This document shows positions 57,686-64,000 of a stretch of DNA of 64,000 bases, in pieces (position 1 is the stretch's first letter; every line of letters begins with the position of its first letter). The notes below the pieces were generated by a model. That model was not told the DNA's origin. It made no database searches and saw nothing but the letters and a program-made list of their open reading frames with translations. A program made the translations under genes and the position numbers. The stretch is from Azolla caroliniana (lineage: Eukaryota > Polypodiophyta): the NCBI GenBank assembly GCA_043228905.1, contig JBHGNT010000007.1:18724001-18788000 (forward strand). The letters run 5' to 3'.

Positions 57686-58169
57686 TAACAATCGGCAACG
57701 GTTCGGTCTAAACCGAACCAAACCGCCAAACTACAACTTAACGGTCTAAACTGTTCGGTTTAGTTTCAAGTTTTTTTTAACGATTTGGTTCGGTTTGGGG
57801 GTGAACGCTTCAGTTCCGTTTTAACGATTTGAAACCGCGGTTTAAATGGTTTGATGGTTAAAAAATATGCTTTAATATATATTTTAAACAATCTTTTCAT
57901 TTTAAAGCCTAATTCTCACATTTTAGGCAAAATCTTTAAAATTTTGAAAAATTAAAATTTGAAATAATATTGTAAATTTTAAAATTTTGAATTTTGATCT
58001 ATGTTGAAAACTGAAACCAAACCACAAAACCGCGGTTTTTACGGTTTGGATTTTTTTTCTAGCAGTTCGGTTTAAACCGTTTTGGTTTAAATGGTTTCAT
58101 GGTTCGGTTCAAGTTTCAAAAATTTTAATTGGTTTTGGCACTCTCGAACGGAACCATTGCCGATTGTTA
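57686..58169. mobile_element. hAT-like MITE, copy 3
   Basis: The ends are TAACAATCGGCAACGG and CCATTGCCGATTGTTA, a good inverted pair. The left flank is GCTGGGGA (57678-57685) and the right flank GTTGAGGA (58170-58177), 6 of 8 matching. It was inserted before the duplication that produced the 33-kb copy. Confidence 0.8.
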
Positions 58170-58308
58170 GTTGAGGAGGGGATGTTGTCAATCGATCAAT
58201 ACACAAAGCAAAATATAAATTATCATTGACTATACAGCCATCCAGGGCTTTTGAAAATATCCCCAAAACATTATGATTCTGTGTCATTGAACTCAATTGG
58301 AAGACTTT

Positions 58309-58891
58309 TGTTGAATGACAGGTCGCGCCGAATGGAAGTGGAGCTTGAATCGAGGAAAAGGAGAGTACCAATTCCCATGGAGTCGATGAGTATTTCGGTT
58401 GAGGCTGAAATCAAGAATCGGGAATCAAAATCAAAAATCGATTATATAGCCGATTCGAGAGACTATAATTGTAAATAATCAAAATGTGCCCTTAGTGGGC
58501 CATATTTGTAAATAGCCCTGAATGTTGTATTAGTATATATACATCTAAGGCAATCATTATGTTATAGTTGTTGATCATTGTTGTATAGTCATTGAGTAGT
58601 TGCCTCTGTAACAGAAAAAGAAAGAGAGAGTTAGTGAGTAACTCTATATCCGTCTGTTTGATGAAGGAGAGCTCAAGGTTGTTGCCTTGGATCTTCTCGT
58701 TGTACTCTTCACCTTATAGTAATCTAGTTTAGAGTTCAAGGACTCCCGTGGTTTTCCCTTTCGAGTTTTCCATGTAAACATCTGTGTCTTTGTATCTATT
58801 TCGGTTTCTGTGTGTCTATGCACATTTATCTCTGTATTTCCACCTGAATAGATATTCGAGAAACCGGTTGTGGCCGGTCACAATCCTAACA
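58309..58891. mobile_element. Solo copia LTR with 5-bp target duplication
   Basis: 583 bp from TGTTGAATGACAGG to CACAATCCTAACA, flanked by exact ACTTT at 58304-58308 and 58892-58896. The paralogous site near 34495-34503 reads AAGACTTTTGCCTC without the insert. It shares CCGTGGTTTTCCC and GTTTTCCATGTAAACATC with the LTR at 59720, so both belong to related copia families. Confidence 0.92.
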
Positions 58892-58930
58892 ACTTTTGCC
58901 TCATATCATTCATGAATGGCCAATAATTGA

Positions 58931-59287
58931 TGTTTAGTGGCAAGCTCAACCGGATCTGGATCGGCTGAATAAGCTTGAGCCGGATCAGTATCCAGAAGGA
59001 TGAGCTGGATCGGTGAGCCGGTGAGCAAGCAAGCCGGTGAGCTAGGGAGCTGGTTAGCCGGATCCAACAGTAACCGGAAGCCTAGTAGCAGCCTAGACTA
59101 CTAGGTAGTTAATGACTCGTAGTTAGTGTCAGACGCTCGTGTGAGCATTGAAATACACAGTACTTTTTTTCATTCCTCTTAGGACTCATAAATAGTGTTG
59201 TTGAGCACGTTGTATGTACAGAGAATTATTATTGTTTTGAAGTAGATTTTTAACGTTCTGCTCTCTCTATCTCTCCCGCTTACACTC

Positions 59288-59342
<55 letters not shown>

Positions 59343-59719
59343 GCTATCCAGCAAGGCCGATTTGTCTGACGCTTCCGAACATAATCTCTTACATAGTATC
59401 AGAGCGCGAGGGTTGAGAACCTCTACAGCCGACATCAGCATCTGAAGACAAACCCTAAGTCCCGGTAAGAACAGAAAGAGAAGTGATGGACAGAGGAATG
59501 GCTAGCTCGACAGATCCAACTACGCATCTTGGTCATACAAGATGCACCAGTACCTGCTTGGGCATGGTTACTAGAGCTATGTCGACAGAGTTAACGACAC
59601 AACACCTAATGCGACACACAAGGACTTCCCAGTGTGGGAACAAACGGCAAGCAAAGTGATGTAGTGCTTTGTGTCCAGTGTCGGAGACCAGCTGCTGAGC
59701 CATGTCCGAGATGCCAAGA
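58931..59719 (+). mobile_element. Copia element C1: 5' LTR, primer site and broken gag
   Basis: The LTR runs from TGTTTAGTGGCAAG (58931) to CTCTTACA (59393). It is followed by a primer-binding site TAGTATCAGAGC (59394-59405) complementary to initiator Met-tRNA. The LTR contains a TC microsatellite near 59297-59339. A gag frame near 59511-59719 reads SNYASWSYKMHQYLLGHGY then a stop where TGG is expected, FPVWEQTASKVM, another stop, and SVGDQLLSHVRDAK, where it is cut by the LTR of element C2. The left junction coincides with the end of similarity to the 34.5-kb paralog (CCAATAATTGAT), marking the insertion site. Confidence 0.8.
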
Positions 59720-60340
59720 TGTTAGCAAACAGGTCCCTCCGGATGTGGAGTACCCGGCAAGGAAGGCCCGGTGAGAACCAGATGACGAGTGCCCGACAAG
59801 AGCTGGATGGTGAAGGCCCGGTGAGAACCAGATGACGAGTGCCCGACAAGCGCCGGATGATGCAGGCCCGGTGAGGAGTGCTCACCGGATGAAGGGACAT
59901 ATTCATAAATATGTTTTCGAGAGTCCATTGGGGCTATATTTGGAAATAACCGAAAAGTCATATTAGTATAAATATGACTTAGGACAAACTTAGTGTGTAG
60001 TAGTTGTCATTCTTGTTGGTGCAAGATTTGAGTGCAACCGTGTACACACACAGAGAGTGAGAGACGAAGAGGACGTTGTCTCTGTTGTAACCGCTGCCTG
60101 TGGCAAAGACAGTGAACAAGAGGTCGTTGCATGTGTGTTCATCTATTGTATATTGTAACATAGTGATAGTTTGCAATCTGTGAACTGCCGTGGTTTTTCC
60201 CGTGTTTGGGTTTTCCATGTAAACATCCTGTGTACTCTTCTCTTTACTGTGCCGTGCGTACATTACCCGTTTTTCTGTGTTTGATGCTAGACTCGGTTGT
60301 GGCCGAGCGTTGTTTTTTCGGGAGCGCGTAGTTCCTGTCA
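59720..60340 (+). mobile_element. 5' LTR of copia element C2
   Basis: It begins TGTTAGCAAACAGG where element C1's gag breaks off and ends GTTCCTGTCA just before the primer site. It contains tandem copies of a unit of about 50-57 bp (GGCCCGGTGAGAACCAGATG) at about 59765-59880 and the GGTTTTCCATGTAAACATC motif near its 3' part. Confidence 0.8.
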
Positions 60341-60343
60341 AAG

Positions 60344-60355
60344 TGGTATCAGAGC
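60344..60355 (+). other. Primer-binding site of copia element C2
   Basis: TGGTATCAGAGC, three bases after the LTR, is the standard initiator Met-tRNA primer site of plant Ty1/copia elements. Confidence 0.9.
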
Positions 60356-60370
60356 GAAACGACACAGAAA

Positions 60371-63300
60371 ATGGACGAATTGTTGGGAGGCATATTCAAG
60401 CTCACCGGCTCCAATTACTCAGTGTGGAAGTCGAAGATGAGGGACATGCTCGTGGTTAAAGATCTTTGGTTGCCGGTTCAGTTCGGGGACAAGAGATCGG
60501 ACAAAATCGATACCACGATATGGGAGGTGATGCACATGAAAACAACGGCGTACATACAATGCTTCATCGACATGAGTCTATACAACAACTTCAATGAAGA
60601 GAGCAAGGCTCATGAGCTCTGGGAGAAGATCGGCATTATGTTTTAGAACAAAAATGTTGTTAATCAGGTTTCGGTATTTCGGAAGCTAGTAACACTTTGG
60701 TACCAAGATGGCTCCAGCATGGCGGAGCACATGAATGCCTTCCAGGGGCTGATCCACCAGGCAACGCCGGGCCGAAAGGGAAACGGTTATCCCTAGCAAG
60801 AGTGAAGTCGAGCTTGCTAGATGAAGAGGCGTGTCGGAAAGATAAGGATACGACCTCTGACTCCAAAGTGCTCCTTACTGAATCGGAACGGAGAAGACAA
60901 AGGAACCGTAGTCCCCAGAACCGGGAAAAGTCGGGGACACGGTCAAAGATAAGGGGGAGGCCTACCTGCTTCTATTGTGGCAAGCCAGGACACTTCCAGA
61001 AGAACTGTCAGCACTTCCGAAAAGACAAGGAAACCGATGGTACCGATTCGAAGCAGACACCGGACCGGAATGGTAAAGACCGGAAGGGAATGACGGCAAT
61101 CGCGGCGAGCGAAGAAGAGTTGATGCTCATCACCGAGGAGAGTGAGTTGAACCTTGCCGGTGACGAGATGACCTGGGTGGTCGATTCCGGAGCGTCGTTC
61201 ACCTTACCCCGGACCGGAAATGCTTCTCATCCTACTCAGTCGGTGATCACGGCTTTGTCCGGATGGGGAATGAAGGTACATGCCGAATTGTCGGCATAGG
61301 AGACGTGTGGTTGACAACACCAACCGGATGCAAGCTGCTGCTGAAGGATGTTCGACACGTTCCGGAGGTTCGTCTGAACCTGATATCAGCCGGTCGGCTA
61401 GATGATGAAGGCTACACAGATAGCATCCGGAACAGTGTTATGAAGTTCGACAAAGGGAGCCTGATTGTGGCTCGGGCCCGAAAGGTAAACACGTTGTACC
61501 TGATGAATGCCCGGTTATGCCCGGAAGAAGTGAACATGGCTTCCGACACTGCCGGTGAGCTGTGGCACAAGAGGTTGTGTCACATGAGCGAGAAGGGGAT
61601 GAAGAGTCTTGCAGACGACAACCTCATTCTAGTGAAGAACGTGCACTTGGAGAAGTGCATTGATTGTCTGGCTGGTAAACAAAACCGGACCTCCCTCCGA
61701 TCGAGGCCACCGATGAGACGTAATGCACCACTAGAGTTGGTGCATACTGATGTATGTCAAGTGGACATGAAGTCACATGCCGGATTGCAATACTTCGTGA
61801 CGTTCATAGATGACCACAGCCGGAAGATGTGGGCCACACCGTTGAAGACGAAGGACCAGGTGCTATCCATCTTCAAAGAGCTCCACGCGAGAGTGGAAAG
61901 AGAAACCGGCCGGAAGCTGAAGGCGGTTCGAGCAGATAACGGAGGTGAATATCGGGGGCAGTTCGAGGAGTATTGTCGCTCGAAGGGAATCCGGCTCGAA
62001 TTTACCGTGCCAAAGACCCCATAACTAAACGGGTTGGCCGAGAGGATGAACCGGACCATAATGGAGAGGGTCCGGAGTATGCTGGCGCATGCAAAATTAC
62101 CCAAGACGTTTTGGGCTGAGGCGCTGTCGACAGCGACGTATGTGATAAACAAATCACTCTCAGTTCCCTTGGATGGAGACACACCACAGAAGGTGTGAAC
62201 CGGTAAGGAAGTGTCCTACCGGCATCTGAAGTTGTTCGGGTGTCTCGCGTATGTGCATGTTGCTAAGGACCGGAGAGGAAAGTTGGATCCAAAGACCCGA
62301 CCATGCATATTCCTCGGATACAGCGATGATAAGTTCGGCTACCGAGTGTGGGATCCGGTTGACAAGAAGGCTTTCTGGAGCCGAGATATTATCTTCATGG
62401 AGGACAAGACTCTTGCCGACTGGGAATCAGAGAAGAAGATAATGAACTCCGATGAGATTCTGACCCACTCGGCTAAGAGCCGGTTGACACTCGAGGAACT
62501 AGCTGGTTACGGTGAGGATACGAAACCGGCAGAAGAAGAAGTAGAGGAAGCTGAAATCGGAACCGGCCAAGACCCCGAATCGGATTCGGATGAAGAACAA
62601 ATAGTGGCATCGGTTGCCAAAAGCCAAAGAAGGAGATATCCTCTCAAAGAGAGAAGGGCCCCCCAGAGATTTCCGGATGCAGAGCATGTGTTGCTGACCG
62701 ATGAGGGAGAGCCGGAAAGCTTCGAAGAAGCGAAGAATGACACCCACAACCGCAAATGGTTAAGTGCCATGCAGGATGAGATGGATTCCCTGCATGAGAA
62801 CCATACGCACGAATTGGTGGAGTTGCCGAAAGAAAAGCGGGCACTCCGAAATAAGTGGGTGTACAAGTTGAAACCGGGAGATGCTGGCAAACCCCCCAGA
62901 TACAAAGCCAGGATCGTGGTGAAGGGGTTCCAACAGAAGAAGGGTGTGGACTTCGACGAGATATTTTCCCCGGTAGTAAAGATGACCTCCATCCGGACGG
63001 TGCTGAGTATAGCGGCAAGCATGGACCTCAAGGTAGAGCAGTTAGACGTGAAGACGACATTCCTTCACGGTGACCTCGAAGAGGAGATCTATATGCAGCA
63101 ACCGGAAGGATTCGTGGAGAAAGGGAAGGAGCACCTGGTTTGCCGATTGAAGAAGAGCTTGTACGGACTAAAGCAGGCTCCCCAACAGTGGTACCGGAAA
63201 TTCGACCCTTCATGACCAATCAAGGGTACCACAAGACACAGGCTGATCACTGCGTGTTTGTGAAGAAGTTCGAAGGAGGTGACTTCCTGATACTCCTTCT

Positions 63301-64000
63301 GTACGTGGACGACATGTTGATCGTTGGACGGGACCAAGCCAAAATACGGATGCTGAAGAAGGCTCTCAATCGAACCTTCGCAATGAAAGACTTGGGCCCG
63401 GCAAGACAAATACTGGGGATGCACATCATCCGGGACCGGTCAAAGAAGCAATTGTGGTTGTCACAAGAGAAATACGTGACAAAGGTACTTCAGCGGTTCA
63501 ACATGTTAGAAGCAAAACCGGTCGGATCGACACTACCGGCAAACTGCAGACTATCCGGTAAGCAAAGCCCGAAGACGAAAGCAGAGAAGGCTGATATGAT
63601 GAAGGTTCCATATGCCTCTACCGTCGAGAGGTTGATGTACACAATGGTGTGTACTCAGTCGGATATTGGATACGCAGTCGGAGTGGTGAGCCGGTTTATG
63701 AGCAATCCCGGCAAGGAGCACTGGAACGCGGTCAAATGGATACTCCGGTACCTGAAGGGCACTTCGAATATGTGTCTCCGATTTGGCTCTGGTAAACCTC
63801 AACTTGACAGTTTTACCGATTCAGACGTGTCGGCTGATGTGGACACCAGCCGGTCTACATCCGGGTATGTAATGACATATGCAGGGGGAGCTGTTTCGTG
63901 GCAGTCGAGGCTGCTGAAGACGGTTGCATTGTCAACCACAGAGGCGGAGTACATGGCGGTTGTGGAAGCTGGCAAGGAAATATTATGGATGAAGGACTTC
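60371..64000 (+). pseudogene. Copia element C2 gag-pol, broken, continuing past the window
   Basis: Gag starts MDELLGGIFKLTGSNYSVWK. The stop TAG at 60644-60646 falls where TGG or CAG is expected. A deletion with frame change lies near 60760. The nucleocapsid CCHC knuckle CFYCGKPGHFQKNC is at about 60967-61010, and the protease motif VVDSGAS near 61180 is followed by a frameshift near 61200. Next come the GAG-pre-integrase (ELWHKRLCHMSEKG) and integrase with HTDVC, RADNGGEY and LAERMNR. Stops lie at 62022-62024 (TAA for CAA) and 62196-62198 (TGA for TGG). Reverse transcriptase: RYKARIVVKGFQQKKGVDF, QLDVKTTFLHGDL, a one-base deletion near 63205, then an open frame 63212-64000 with LLLYVDDMLIVGR (63302-63313) and RNase H (ALSTTEAEYMAVVEAGKE). 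The element is nested in C1. Confidence 0.9.

Noticed and set aside
62507-63031. Minus-strand frame of 174 codons
   Set aside because: Antisense of the copia reverse transcriptase and linker, without recognised features.

Overview
This is nuclear DNA of a land plant: AT-rich, with GT-AG introns, long tandem PPR genes, CT and CA microsatellites, telobox-like AAACCCTA motifs upstream of a gene, and dense nested retrotransposons. The PPR genes, whose N-termini look like the PDF motif of plant OSB proteins, and the repeat load suggest a seed-free vascular plant such as a fern. The species assignment is an inference and is not secure.

Host genes, left to right. (1) A 601-codon membrane protein with a long serine tract (10240-12045, +), family not recognised. 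(2) A two-exon PPR gene (19101-14895, -). (3) A related two-exon PPR gene (23206-25944, +) whose C-terminal DYW domain has lost key residues. (4) A 16-exon cytosolic-type pyruvate kinase gene (33150-26853, -), rebuilt exon by exon to 528 codons, with two GC-AG introns and a ten-copy 128-bp tandem array in its largest intron. (5) A single-exon dirigent-like secreted protein (37600-36995, -). Everything else I can identify is mobile DNA or simple repeat.

Mobile DNA. The left end holds a Ty3/gypsy remnant, a hAT-like element (8-bp target duplication) that contains a LINE that contains a solo LTR, and fragments of a second LINE family. A hAT-like MITE family rich in AACCGAACC occurs at 19600, 33857 and 57686. 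A long LINE lies at 39-41 kb. From 42.8 kb to the end there are layered Ty1/copia elements and solo LTRs. Several have exact 5-bp target duplications, and some have a paralogous empty site elsewhere in the window.

The standout is a DNA transposon of about 9 kb (46934-55910). It has 36-bp terminal inverted repeats (33/36 identical) and sits inside one of the solo LTRs, with TATA on both sides. It carries two divergent genes. On the minus strand is an intron-containing gene for a ParB-like domain fused to a beta-class amino-DNA methyltransferase. On the plus strand is a large RNase H-like, transposase-like protein. The first intron of the methyltransferase gene holds four 25-bp near-perfect palindromes spaced 51, 52 and 51 bp apart. 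Both genes carry recent-looking lesions (three nonsense codons, two homopolymer frameshifts), so this copy is probably inactive, but the architecture is complete. A eukaryotic transposon that carries its own bacterial-type DNA methyltransferase, a ParB-like module and a phased palindrome array is my candidate for an undescribed system.
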